A stretch of 64,000 bases of DNA from an uncultured Bacteroidales bacterium (GTDB lineage Bacteria; Bacteroidota; Bacteroidia; Bacteroidales; UBA11471): positions 1-64,000 of the forward strand of contig CANQDQ010000011.1 in NCBI GenBank assembly GCA_947593515.1, written 5' to 3'. This document shows, piece after piece, positions 52,581-60,979 of the stretch. The stretch's first letter is position 1; every line of letters begins with the position of its first letter. The notes under the pieces are model-generated. The model searched no databases. It saw only the letters and a program-made list of their open reading frames with translations, and was not told where the DNA came from. Both the position numbers and the translations under genes were made by a program.

Positions 52581-52889
52581 TTTTAACTCAATCGGTTATT
52601 TTGCACAAAGGTATAACTTTTCTTTCAGAAATCCATTCGTTGGCAAAAAAATTGTACTGCGGAGAAATGCGGAAGAATTTCGGACGTGGTTTTATTCGCG
52701 GAAACTCAATGGCAATCGGATAGGCGGTGTATTATGATAATATATTTATTAAATATTTAACAATATTTAATGTATTCTGTATAAAAAAAGCACTACTTTC
52801 GCTGTATGTAATTTCATTGCAAAAGTAATGAAAAATGTTTCAAAAACGAGGAAACGAATTTTTTTAGGTTAAGAAAGAGAAAAAGGACG
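52581..52889. other. 309-nt AT-rich intergenic region between the ImmA module and the fimbrial locus
   Basis: Contains two minus-strand -7 boxes (52606-52613 TACCTTTG; 52820-52827 TACTTTTG), a perfect 10-bp inverted repeat ATTAAATATT/AATATTTAAT (52748-52771), a TTTCATT/AATGAAA dyad over the second box (52812-52833), and a plus-strand near-match TACTTTCG (52794-52801) that could drive the fimbrial genes. Confidence 0.5.
52606..52613 (-). promoter_or_regulatory. -7 box for the ImmA module
   Basis: The minus strand reads TACCTTTG, a full TAnnTTTG match, 26 nt before the start of the 134-aa gene. Confidence 0.55.
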
Positions 52890-53564
52890 ATGTGCCGGAA
52901 TCTGAAATATTGGAGCAAGTGGATAGCGGTTTTCCTGTTGGGGAGCCTCTGGGCGGAGGTATCTGCCGAGAGCGCCGATTCGGTCATGACTTTCCGTTTC
53001 GCCAAGAGCATCGACATGTTCTATTCTCCGTATCTCGACAACGAGCCGGAGCTGGAACGCATGTTGTCGACGGTCGACCGCTGCCGTTCGGAGCTTTCGT
53101 CGGGACGCATGTATATATATGTATCTGCTTATTGCGGCTCCTGTGGTTCGGAGTCTGAAAATTTAGCTGTCGCCCGCGTGCGGGCAAACCGTGTCAAATC
53201 CGAGCTGATCACTCGGAAAAGATTGAAAGAAGAGAATTTCCGGACAACGGTTGCCTCCGCCTCGGACGACAGTTCCGATGTGGTCGTAGTCATTTTCCTT
53301 GCCTCCGCCCTATCGCCGGCTGCCGGCGATAGCGCCGCTGCGCAGGCTTTACCCGCCGGTACGGCGGAGCCGATGCAAGCCGACTCGACGCAGGCAACGC
53401 CTGCGGGCGATGTTGCGCTCGGCGACAGCACCGCTGCCGTAGCCTCCGCAGGGGCAGCCGACAGCACACAGATGGCTGCCGTGTCCGGGCAGCCCGACAC
53501 GATGCGGCTGCTGCCGCCCCGGAGGCGCCCGCCCTTGCCGACGGCGGGAATGCGCCGGCAGTGA
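52890..53564 (+). CDS. N-terminal part of a DUF3575-type protein (frameshifted)
   Basis: 224 aa as read. A signal segment (WIAVFLLGSLWAEVSA) is followed by a domain of about 110 residues (SVMTFRFAKSIDMFYSPYLDNE...) that resembles the OmpA-like head found before DUF3575 in Bacteroidales, then an Ala/Pro/Thr-rich linker. The last part in this frame turns Arg-rich (RRRPPLPTAGMRRQ), whereas the +2 frame over the same bases continues the Ala/Pro linker into the DUF3575 half. I infer one gene (52890-54202) broken by an indel near 53495-53505. No catalytic motif; likely part of fimbrial biogenesis. Confidence 0.6.
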   Translation: MCRNLKYWSKWIAVFLLGSLWAEVSAESADSVMTFRFAKSIDMFYSPYLDNEPELERMLSTVDRCRSELSSGRMYIYVSAYCGSCGSESENLAVARVRANRVKSELITRKRLKEENFRTTVASASDDSSDVVVVIFLASALSPAAGDSAAAQALPAGTAEPMQADSTQATPAGDVALGDSTAAVASAGAADSTQMAAVSGQPDTMRLLPPRRRPPLPTAGMRRQ

Positions 53565-54202
53565 ACGTTTCCGGCAATGAGCCGCCCGCCGCAGCCGGCA
53601 GTGCGCCGGTGCGCCCGTCGCGGCAGGCAGGACCCAAGCCCTACGTGCTGGCGTTGAAGACCAATATGCTCTACGACGTGCTGCTCGTGCCGAACATCGG
53701 TCTGGAATTTTGCGCCGGCAAAGGCTGGTCGGTCGGCGCCAACGTGATGTATGCGTGGTGGAGCCGCGAAAAGAGCGATTTCTTCTGGCGCATATACGGC
53801 GGCGAACTCTATGCCCGCAAGTATCTCGGACGCCAAGCCGCCGCCAAGCCCTTCACGGGACACCATGTCGGCGTTTACGGAGAGATATTCGACTACGATT
53901 TCGAGCTGGGCGGTCGCGGCTACATGGGCGGCGAGCCGGGCGGCACCCTGTGGGACAAAATGAACTACGCCATGGGCGTGGAGTACGGCTATTCGCTGCC
54001 GATAACGCGCGGATTGAGCCTCGATTTCACATTAGGCATCGGCTATTGGGGCGGACAATACTGCACCTATGAGCCGCAAGACGGCGAGTACGTATGGCAG
54101 GAAACGTGGCAGCGGCACTGGTTCGGACCCACGAAAGCCGAAGTATCGCTCGTGTGGATGTTCGGAAGCGGCATCATCAAGGGAAAAGGAGGAAGACGAT
54201 GA
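53561..54202 (+). CDS. DUF3575 domain protein, C-terminal half (frameshifted)
   Basis: 213 aa if started at the GTG overlapping the stop of the previous ORF (GTGA). The DUF3575 domain is complete from KPYVLALKTNMLYDVLLVPN to FGPTKAEVSLVWMFG, with TGHHVGVYGEIFDYDFELGG in the middle and a strand pattern that suggests an outer-membrane barrel. It has no signal peptide of its own, so alone it could not reach the envelope; that supports the frameshift explanation. Family knowledge: DUF3575 genes sit upstream of fimbrial genes. It ends in an ATGA overlap with the DUF5119 gene. Confidence 0.75.
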   Translation: MNVSGNEPPAAAGSAPVRPSRQAGPKPYVLALKTNMLYDVLLVPNIGLEFCAGKGWSVGANVMYAWWSREKSDFFWRIYGGELYARKYLGRQAAAKPFTGHHVGVYGEIFDYDFELGGRGYMGGEPGGTLWDKMNYAMGVEYGYSLPITRGLSLDFTLGIGYWGGQYCTYEPQDGEYVWQETWQRHWFGPTKAEVSLVWMFGSGIIKGKGGRR

Positions 54203-55176
54203 AAAAGATGCTCTATATAACGGCGCTTACGAGCCTGTTCGTCGCCACATCGTGCGAGCAGAAAGAGTTGTGCATGGACCATTCGCACATCGTGTCCGTG
54301 CAGTTGGACTTCGACTGGGCGAAAGCGCCCGACGCCTCGCCCGCCACCATGTCGCTCTACCTGTTTCCGCGCGAAGGAGGTTCGCCGCTGCGCTACGATG
54401 TCGTAGGGCGCGAGGGCGGCACCATTCGCGTGCCCGCCGGCGAGTACGACGCCATCTGCCTCAACAGCGACACCGAAAACATACTCTACCGTAACACCGA
54501 GCGGCAGGAAACCTTCGAAGTCTACACCGCCACCACCGAAGCCTACCCCGACAACAACCTGCTGAGAATGCGCTCCGGCGGCGACGAGCGGGTAGCCCTC
54601 GCCCCCGACCGCCTCTGGTGCGACCATGCCGAGAGCCTCGACCTCACCGCCGACGTCGCAGCGCCTGCCATCACCCTGCACCCCAAAGAGGCGAACTACA
54701 CCTTCTCGGTGGAAATCGGGGGCGTAGAAAACCTGCACAGCGCACGCGGGTTGAGCGCCACCCTATCGGGCATGGCAGCCGGCTACCTGCCGGGCAAAGA
54801 CGAAGTATCGGTCGAGCGCGTTACCATGCCCTTCGAAATCAGCGTCTCGGGCGAACACACGCTGACGGGCAGCCTGCTCACCTTTTGGGCAGACCCGCAG
54901 AGAGAAGGCGAAGAAGGCGAGGGCGGCACCGCACCGGCACCCCAACCCGAAACCAATATCCTGACCATTTACGCCGACGTAAACGAAGACACCCCGTGGC
55001 AATACACCTACGACGTGAGCGAGCAGGTAGCCGCCTCGCAAGCGGCGCCCGAGCAGCCCATCGTCGTCGAAGAGCTGCCCCTGCCCGAACCCGTCGGCGG
55101 AGGCGAAGGCGGCGGAGGCTTCCAGCCCACCGTCGACGACTGGGGAGAGACGGTAGAAATCGTGGTGCCGATGTAA
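54199..55176 (+). CDS. DUF5119 family lipoprotein of a fimbrial locus
   Basis: 325 aa from MKKMLYITALTSLFVATSC, a lipoprotein signal; the 35 residues upstream in the track are the end of the DUF3575 gene in another frame. The family pattern is clear: EQKELCMDHSH near the N-terminus, MSLYLFPREGG, RVPAGEYDAICLNSDTENI, and a Ser/Gly-rich C-terminus with GGGEGGGGFQPTVDDW. It overlaps DUF3575 (ATGA). Such proteins are probable anchors or assembly factors of the type V-like fimbriae made from fimbrillins; this is inference from context. Confidence 0.87.
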   Translation: MKKMLYITALTSLFVATSCEQKELCMDHSHIVSVQLDFDWAKAPDASPATMSLYLFPREGGSPLRYDVVGREGGTIRVPAGEYDAICLNSDTENILYRNTERQETFEVYTATTEAYPDNNLLRMRSGGDERVALAPDRLWCDHAESLDLTADVAAPAITLHPKEANYTFSVEIGGVENLHSARGLSATLSGMAAGYLPGKDEVSVERVTMPFEISVSGEHTLTGSLLTFWADPQREGEEGEGGTAPAPQPETNILTIYADVNEDTPWQYTYDVSEQVAASQAAPEQPIVVEELPLPEPVGGGEGGGGFQPTVDDWGETVEIVVPM

Positions 55177-55290
55177 CCCGCCGACCGACCGAAAAAACAA
55201 AAGCCGGAAAGCCGGAAAAACGGAAACAAAAAAACCGGAAAACCGAAAAAAACGGAAACGAAAAAAACAGAAAACAAAAAAACAAACAAA
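55175..55290 (+). repeat. 116-nt T-free, A-rich low-complexity tract
   Basis: No T occurs on the plus strand over 116 nt between the DUF5119 stop and the fimbrillin leader. It is built from imperfect copies of CCGGAAA and CGGAAACRAAAAAAA. No hairpin is possible within it by A-T pairing. It would give an unstructured RNA leader or a phase-prone tract. Confidence 0.7.
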
Positions 55291-55319
55291 TAATTATTAA
55301 CCCATTAAATCTATTAAAA

Positions 55320-55937
55320 ATGAAAAAGCAACTATTTTGGATGATCGGGGCAGCACTTGCCTTGACATCATGCTCCAACGACGAGCAAGTGGCTGTGAAT
55401 CCCGTCAACGAGATTACTTTCCGCACCACTGTGCCGATGCGTACTCTTGCAAGCGATATTTATAGTAGTACGTCTTTGGATCAATTTACGGTAAATGCAT
55501 GGATTGTTAATAAGGATAATGTCGCTATCAATCATATTCAAAATGAGATATATAAAAAAGGTGAGAGTGGTGAGAGTAATGTATATACTCTAAGCGATGG
55601 AGAACCTCACTATTGGAGTGTTGACGATAAATCTATATGGGGAGAGGCATGGGCGTCAGGTTACACAGAAGAAGACAACGTAAAAGTAACTACCCCTTCT
55701 GAGGCTTCTAGTGGGAATACTGAAACGTATAGCTATGTTGTAAAGGTTGCAGACGTCATTGACAATCAAAAAGATTTTATTACCGCCCCCATTGGAACGA
55801 GCAATGTTCCCGACGGCATAGGGCTTACATTTAAGCACCAGCTTGCTAAAATAGGAATTAAAGCGAAGAATGACTCCGAATACAAAATTGAGATAAAAAA
55901 AGGTAGTACTCGGAAATGTCCAAATCGCCGGAGATAA
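55320..55937 (+). CDS. fimbrillin family protein, N-terminal part (frameshifted)
   Basis: 205 aa as read, with a lipoprotein signal (MKKQLFWMIGAALALTSC) and the fimbrillin N-terminus (NEITFRTTVPMRTLA). The frame ends in a basic tail (STRKCPNRRR) after an A7 run at 55895-55901. Removing one A restores KKVVLGNVQIAGDNPTLTV and joins this ORF to the next one, giving about 400 aa, the usual fimbrillin length. The ORF track's upstream extension (54618-55319) is the DUF5119 gene in another frame. Base use is AT-rich from about 55440, unlike the DUF5119 gene. Confidence 0.75.
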   Translation: MKKQLFWMIGAALALTSCSNDEQVAVNPVNEITFRTTVPMRTLASDIYSSTSLDQFTVNAWIVNKDNVAINHIQNEIYKKGESGESNVYTLSDGEPHYWSVDDKSIWGEAWASGYTEEDNVKVTTPSEASSGNTETYSYVVKVADVIDNQKDFITAPIGTSNVPDGIGLTFKHQLAKIGIKAKNDSEYKIEIKKGSTRKCPNRRR

Positions 55938-55956
55938 CCCTACACTTACCGTAACA

Positions 55957-56523
55957 TTGGACAAAGATAATGGAAGGGAGTCCCTCTCAGGCTCAGATTT
56001 AGGGTGGACTGGTCTCAAGTCAGACAAGTATGAAGTAAATGTTGAGACAATAGTGTTGGATAAAGAAGAAGGCGATGGCGAAGTCTCATCAGTAAGTCTT
56101 TTGAATACGACGGATAAAGATCAACAATTTTTTATGTTGTATCCGCAAGAGATTACGGCTTGGGATAAAGAAAAAACAATTGATGATGAGTCTGATCCCG
56201 CGACGGGCGCTTATATCGCTTTGCTGGCTAAAATACAACATAACATAGAAGGAGAAGATGAGTTCACTGTTTATCCGACAGGAGATGACGTAGATCCGAC
56301 AGACGGAGAGGGTCAATATGGTTGGGTTTGTGTAGCTGTTCCCACGACAACGTGGCAAGCTAATAAGCAATATAACTACGAGCTTACTTTTGAAGACAAT
56401 GCTATCGGTTATAAAAAAGACGGTACTCCTATCGTGGGCACCAAAGAACTTAGCTTTACTGTAACAAGTGTTAATTGGGATGAGGATGTAACTCCTGACC
56501 AGCCTGTCATGGGCGGCGAATAA
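55957..56523 (+). CDS. fimbrillin, C-terminal part (frameshifted continuation)
   Basis: 188 aa as listed; coding in this frame extends back to about 55903. Contains the C-terminal fimbrillin segment with FMLYPQEITAWDKEK, AYIALLAKI, YGWVCVAVP, WQANKQYNYELTFED and SFTVTSVNWDEDVTP. The last two are the donor/insertion strands expected of a polymerising subunit. On its own it lacks a signal peptide. Joined to 55320-55937 by removing one base it makes a complete fimbrillin. Confidence 0.7.
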   Translation: MDKDNGRESLSGSDLGWTGLKSDKYEVNVETIVLDKEEGDGEVSSVSLLNTTDKDQQFFMLYPQEITAWDKEKTIDDESDPATGAYIALLAKIQHNIEGEDEFTVYPTGDDVDPTDGEGQYGWVCVAVPTTTWQANKQYNYELTFEDNAIGYKKDGTPIVGTKELSFTVTSVNWDEDVTPDQPVMGGE

Positions 56524-56560
56524 CGCCGAAAAATAGGTCGGGCGGGGTTGGACTGCAACT

Positions 56561-56595
56561 TCCGCAACCCCCTGCATCGAGCAGGGAGTTGCGGA
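56561..56595 (+). other. strong hairpin between two fimbrillin genes
   Basis: TCCGCAACCCCCTGC and GCAGGGAGTTGCGGA pair over 14 of 15 positions with loop ATCGA. There is no T-run after it, so it is either a Rho-type stop/processing point or a structure that sets the ratio of the two fimbrillins. Confidence 0.6.
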
Positions 56596-56602
56596 GAGCG
56601 GG

Positions 56603-56675
56603 GAGGAGGCGACCCTCCTCTGTCCCCACCCGATCACCAAAAATGCCGTGCGCCTCGGCAGTGCCGACAGCACGG
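56603..56675 (+). other. two more hairpins in the fimbrillin intergenic region
   Basis: GAGGAGG/CCTCCTC (56603-56620) with a 4-nt loop, then a two-level hairpin with outer arms CCGTGC/GCACGG (56646-56675) and inner TCGGC/GCCGA. The second ends 15 nt before the start codon of the second fimbrillin and is followed by AAAAA. Confidence 0.55.
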
Positions 56676-56689
56676 AAAAACGATAACAT

Positions 56690-57580
56690 ATGAAGAAGTT
56701 TTCGATACGAACAAGCCGGCTGCTTGCCGGCGCCGCTGTGGCGGCAGCAGCCCTATTCGCCGCCTGCACGGCAGATACGGAAGACGAGCCGGTAGCAGCA
56801 GTGCCGCTGCGCTTCTCGGTGTCGATGCCGGAGAGTTGGAACACCCCCGATGCCACCCGCTCCGCCGCCGATAAAGCACTCCCCACCCGCGCCGGAGAAA
56901 CAACGCCGTTCACGGGCGATTCGTTCGGCGTATTCGCCTACGTCGAAGGGAACGAGTCGCCGTATATGGACAATGTCGAGGTAACCGTCACGGGCGACGG
57001 TTCGTGCACGTTCGAGGACGAAAAATCATATTATCTTCCCAACGGAAAATCCGTCACCTTTTATGCCTATTCCCCTTACACAGAGTGGACTTCGGCTTCA
57101 ATTTCTTATAGTGTCACCAATACCACGGAGACAGGCGAGAGTTTATTGATTGCCGGAAAAACTGTCTCTGTGACAAGCGGTTTTGACGGTAAGATAGCGT
57201 TGACATTTTCGCACGCCTTGTCTAAGGTAACCTTCACGGTGGATGACCAAACGACGAATTATGCATATACGAACCCTACGTTTACTTTGAGTAATGTTAT
57301 TACATCGGGGACGCTTAAACCGAACGTCTCGAGAGGAACTACTTCCGACCCCTTCTGGATATGGGGGGATACTACTTTGACAGAATTTGGTAAGAACGAC
57401 GTTGGCGTATATTATATGATACCCTATGACTTCTCAGGAGATGGAGAGTCTCCGAAGATAATCATTTACGGAACCAACATAGAAACCAACAAGGCGGATA
57501 TTACGGCGGCGTCGAAGGGAGACCACATCGCGAAGTGGGAAAAAAATAAAACATATACGTACGAGTTTCAAATCAAATAA
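56690..57580 (+). CDS. fimbrillin family protein (Mfa-like 1)
   Basis: 296 aa with a lipoprotein signal (RLLAGAAVAAAALFAAC) and the Mfa1/fimbrillin pattern: LRFSVSMPESWN, TRAGETTPF, FGVFAYVEG, YYLPNGKSVTFYAYSPYTE, ALSKVTFTV, DVGVYYMIPYDF and, at the end, HIAKWEKNKTYTYEFQIK. The first third is GC-rich and the rest AT-rich, as in the first fimbrillin. Probable role: fimbrial structural or tip subunit, anchored to the outer membrane as a precursor. It is the last gene of the locus. Confidence 0.87.
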   Translation: MKKFSIRTSRLLAGAAVAAAALFAACTADTEDEPVAAVPLRFSVSMPESWNTPDATRSAADKALPTRAGETTPFTGDSFGVFAYVEGNESPYMDNVEVTVTGDGSCTFEDEKSYYLPNGKSVTFYAYSPYTEWTSASISYSVTNTTETGESLLIAGKTVSVTSGFDGKIALTFSHALSKVTFTVDDQTTNYAYTNPTFTLSNVITSGTLKPNVSRGTTSDPFWIWGDTTLTEFGKNDVGVYYMIPYDFSGDGESPKIIIYGTNIETNKADITAASKGDHIAKWEKNKTYTYEFQIK

Positions 57581-57651
57581 TCACCATAGTCCGCTTTTTC
57601 GATACGCTTTCGGCAATTTGCCGGAATTTACAATTTTTCGGTTTTATTTCG

Positions 57652-57659
57652 TATATTTG
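57652..57659 (+). promoter_or_regulatory. -7 box for the acyl-CoA ligase gene
   Basis: TATATTTG, a full TAnnTTTG match, 33 nt before the start codon. Confidence 0.55.
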
Positions 57660-57691
57660 CAACCGAATGGCAAATATCCCCCTGAAAGCGT

Positions 57692-59389
57692 ATGATAGAG
57701 CGGAATTTCATTAAACTGTACGAAAAGAGCTTCCAAGAGAATTGGGAGCTTCCGGCATTGACCGACTACAACACGCGGGAGTCTTTTACTTACGGTGAAA
57801 TGGCGGAACAGATAGCGAGGCTGCATCTGCTGCTCAAACACTGCCGCATACGCCGCGGCGACAAAATCGCGCTGATAGGTCGGAATACGCCGCGCTGGGT
57901 CATGGCGTTTTTTGCGACGGTTACCTACGGCGCCATCATCGTGCCCATTTTGCAGGATTTCAATCCTAACGATGTACACCACATCATCAACCATTCCGAC
58001 TCGATACTGCTTTTTGCCGGCAGTCTGGCGTGGGAGCATATCGAAATGGAGAAGCTGCCTCAGATACGCGGGGTCGTTTCGCTCGACAACTACACCTGCC
58101 TCGATCAGCGCGACGGCGAAGACATCATGCAGTATTGGGCGGACGCCGATGCCCACTTCCGCAGCGCCTACCCCAAAGGTTTCTCGCGCGATGACGTGAA
58201 GTTCGCCGAGTTAGGCAACGACGAGGTGAGCCTTATCAACTACACTTCGGGCACGACGGGATTCAGCAAAGGGGTGATGCTTACGGGTAACAATCTGGCG
58301 GGCAACACCTGCTTCGGCATAGAATCGAAACTGCACTATCGCGGGAGCAAATGCCTCTCGTTCTTGCCGCTGGCACACGCCTACGGCTGCGCATTCGACC
58401 TGCTGACGCCGCTGGCGGTGGGCACGCACGTTACCCTGTTGGGAAAAATCCCTTCGCCGAAAATCCTGCTCAAAGCCTTAGAGGAGGTGAAACCCAACCT
58501 TATCATCTGCGTACCCCTGATTCTCGAAAAGATATACCGGAAACAGATACTACCTATGCTGCAAAAACGCCCGATGCGGCTGGCGCTCTCGCTCCCCCTG
58601 CTCGACACTCGCATCTACGGGCAGATATGCAAAAAGCTCATCGACGCTTTCGGCGGACGCTTCGAGCAGGTAATCGTGGGCGGCGCGCCGCTCAACGCCG
58701 AAGTGGAGCAGTTCCTCTACAAAATAAAATTCCCCTTCACGGTGGGCTACGGCATGACGGAGTGCGCTCCGCTCATCAGTTATACGCACTGGAAGAAGTT
58801 CGTGCCCCGCTCGTCGGGTCGCATTCTCGAAGGCTACATGGAGGTGAAAATCGACTCCGCCGACCCGCACGTGATTCCGGGCGAGATATGCGTGCGCGGC
58901 GAAAATGTTATGAAAGGTTATTATAAGAACGAAGAAGCCACCGCAAACGTTATAGATGCCGACGGGTGGCTGCATACCGGCGACATGGGCACGGTGGGCG
59001 ACGACGACACCATCTTCATAAAAGGCCGCTACAAGACGATGATTCTTGGTGCGAACGGGCAGAACATCTACCCCGAAGAAATCGAATCGAAACTCAACAA
59101 CATGCCGTTTGTCATGGAGAGTCTGGTCATCGAAAAAGAGGGTAAACTCGTGGCGTTGGTCTATCCCGACTTCGAGGCGGTCGATGCCTACGGTCTTTCC
59201 CTCGACGATCTGCCGGTGGCGATGGAGGAGGTGCGCCGCAACATCAACAAGGAACTGGCGGCTTACGAAAACATCGCGTATATACGTATCTATCAATCCG
59301 AGTTCGAGAAAACGCCTAAGCGCAGCATCAAACGGTATCTATATACCAACTTCGAGCCGCTTCCCGACAAGGAAAGAGCCGAAGCCTGA
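57692..59389 (+). CDS. long-chain acyl-CoA ligase-like AMP-binding enzyme
   Basis: 565 aa of the ANL superfamily. Motifs: the AMP-binding loop [18 protein letters not shown] (about 177-194), [23 protein letters not shown] (about 353), the hinge region [22 protein letters not shown] and the C-terminal Lys in [14 protein letters not shown]. Family knowledge: activates fatty acids as acyl-AMP, then acyl-CoA. It is monocistronic up to gpmI, which starts 46 nt downstream and may share the message. Substrate chain length is not predicted. Confidence 0.91.
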   Translation: MIERNFIKLYEKSFQENWELPALTDYNTRESFTYGEMAEQIARLHLLLKHCRIRRGDKIALIGRNTPRWVMAFFATVTYGAIIVPILQDFNPNDVHHIINHSDSILLFAGSLAWEHIEMEKLPQIRGVVSLDNYTCLDQRDGEDIMQYWADADAHFRSAYPKGFSRDDVKFAELGNDEVSLINYTSGTTGFSKGVMLTGNNLAGNTCFGIESKLHYRGSKCLSFLPLAHAYGCAFDLLTPLAVGTHVTLLGKIPSPKILLKALEEVKPNLIICVPLILEKIYRKQILPMLQKRPMRLALSLPLLDTRIYGQICKKLIDAFGGRFEQVIVGGAPLNAEVEQFLYKIKFPFTVGYGMTECAPLISYTHWKKFVPRSSGRILEGYMEVKIDSADPHVIPGEICVRGENVMKGYYKNEEATANVIDADGWLHTGDMGTVGDDDTIFIKGRYKTMILGANGQNIYPEEIESKLNNMPFVMESLVIEKEGKLVALVYPDFEAVDAYGLSLDDLPVAMEEVRRNINKELAAYENIAYIRIYQSEFEKTPKRSIKRYLYTNFEPLPDKERAEA

Positions 59390-59435
59390 CCGGAAAAATA
59401 AAGGTAAAAAAGAAATCCATAAAAAATTTACGACA

Positions 59436-60962
59436 ATGAATAAGAAAGCATTTCTGTTGATTCTCGACGGCTGGGGCATCGGCGACCGAGCCAAAGACGA
59501 CGTCATCTATAACACCCCGACCCCGCACTGGGACAAACTGCTGGCGGAATACCCCCATTCGCAGCTGCAAGCATCGGGCGAAAATGTGGGACTGCCCGAC
59601 GGACAAATGGGCAACTCCGAAGTGGGACACCTCAATATCGGCGCCGGTCGCATTGTGTATCAGGACTTGGTGAAAATCAACCGCGCCTGTCAAGACCGCT
59701 CGATTCTCTCCAACCCCGAAATCGTGAAAGCATTTTCATACGCCCGCGACCACCGCAAGCGGGTGCACTTCATGGGGCTGGTGTCCGACGGCGGCGTACA
59801 CAGCTCGCTCGACCACCTTTTCGCCCTCTGCGACATCGCCCGTGAATACGGCATCGCCGACCATTTCGTGCATTGCTTCATGGACGGTCGCGACACCGAC
59901 CCCCGCAGCGGGAAAGGCTTCATCGCCGACCTCGAAAAACATCTTGCCGCCACCGGCGGAAAAATCGCTTCGATTGTGGGGCGTTACTATGCCATGGACC
60001 GCGACAAACGCTGGGAGCGTATCAAAGAGGCCTACGACCTCGTGGTGTCGGGCAAGGGCACGCCAGCTGCCGATATGCAGGCCGCCATGCAGGCTTCGTA
60101 CGACGCCGGCGTAACCGACGAGTTTGTAAAGCCCGTTGTTCATGTCGATGCCGCCGGAAAACCGGTCGCTGTCATCGAACCCGACGACGTGGTGATATTC
60201 TTCAACTACCGCAACGACCGCGCCAAAGAACTCACTATCGTGCTCACCCAGCAGGATATGCCCGAACTCGGCATGCACACGCTGCCGCTCTACTATTGCT
60301 GCATGACACCCTACGATGCCAAGTTTACTGGCTTGCATATTCTTTTCGATAAGGAAAATGTGGTGAATACGCTGGGCGAAGTCGTGGCGAAAGCCGGTCG
60401 CCGGCAGCTGCGCATCGCCGAAACCGAAAAATATGCCCATGTAACTTTCTTCTTCTCGGGCGGACGCGAAGCCGAATTCGAGCAAGAAGACCGCATACTC
60501 ATTCCCTCGCCCAAAGTGGCGACCTACGACCTGAAGCCCGAAATGAGCGTTTACGAAGTGAAAGAGTCGCTCAACAAGGCGCTGGCGTCGGAGAAATACG
60601 ATTTGGTGGTGTGCAACTTCGCCAACGGCGATATGGTGGGACACACCGGCGTGTACAGCGCCATAGAAAAAGCCGTCGTCGCCGTCGATGAGTGCGTCGG
60701 CTCGGTTATCGACACGGCAGTGGCTGCCGGCTACGAAGCTATCATCATCGCCGACCACGGCAACGCCGACCACGCCCTCAACGAGGACGGCACGCCCAAC
60801 ACGGCGCACTCGCTCAATCCCGTGCCTTTCGTGTACGTAACGCCGAACAGACACGCCCGCGTGGCAAACGGCATTTTGGCGGACGTCGCCCCCTCGCTCT
60901 GCCATATCATGGGCATCGCGACACCCCCCGAAATGACGGGCAAATGCCTGATTACGGATTGA
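59436..60962 (+). CDS. gpmI: 2,3-bisphosphoglycerate-independent phosphoglycerate mutase
   Basis: Glycolysis: 3-phosphoglycerate to 2-phosphoglycerate with a phosphoserine intermediate and two Mn ions. 508 aa from [14 protein letters not shown]; the 130-residue N-terminal extension in the track is the acyl-CoA ligase gene in another frame. Motifs: ILDGWGIGD (metal), the catalytic Ser in [37 protein letters not shown], and [15 protein letters not shown] near the C-terminus. Confidence 0.97.
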   Translation: MNKKAFLLILDGWGIGDRAKDDVIYNTPTPHWDKLLAEYPHSQLQASGENVGLPDGQMGNSEVGHLNIGAGRIVYQDLVKINRACQDRSILSNPEIVKAFSYARDHRKRVHFMGLVSDGGVHSSLDHLFALCDIAREYGIADHFVHCFMDGRDTDPRSGKGFIADLEKHLAATGGKIASIVGRYYAMDRDKRWERIKEAYDLVVSGKGTPAADMQAAMQASYDAGVTDEFVKPVVHVDAAGKPVAVIEPDDVVIFFNYRNDRAKELTIVLTQQDMPELGMHTLPLYYCCMTPYDAKFTGLHILFDKENVVNTLGEVVAKAGRRQLRIAETEKYAHVTFFFSGGREAEFEQEDRILIPSPKVATYDLKPEMSVYEVKESLNKALASEKYDLVVCNFANGDMVGHTGVYSAIEKAVVAVDECVGSVIDTAVAAGYEAIIIADHGNADHALNEDGTPNTAHSLNPVPFVYVTPNRHARVANGILADVAPSLCHIMGIATPPEMTGKCLITD

Positions 60963-60979
60963 AAGACGCCGAGACATAT

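Noticed and set aside
55895-55903. Programmed -1 frameshift at AAAAAAG in the fimbrillin
   Set aside because: A -1 slip would enter a frame with an immediate TAG. Continuation needs +1, which does not fit the known -1 slippery mechanism.
54618-55937. 439-aa ORF running from DUF5119 into the fimbrillin
   Set aside because: The first 234 residues are Arg/His-rich and lie over the DUF5119 gene in another frame. The real fimbrillin starts at 55320 with a lipoprotein signal.
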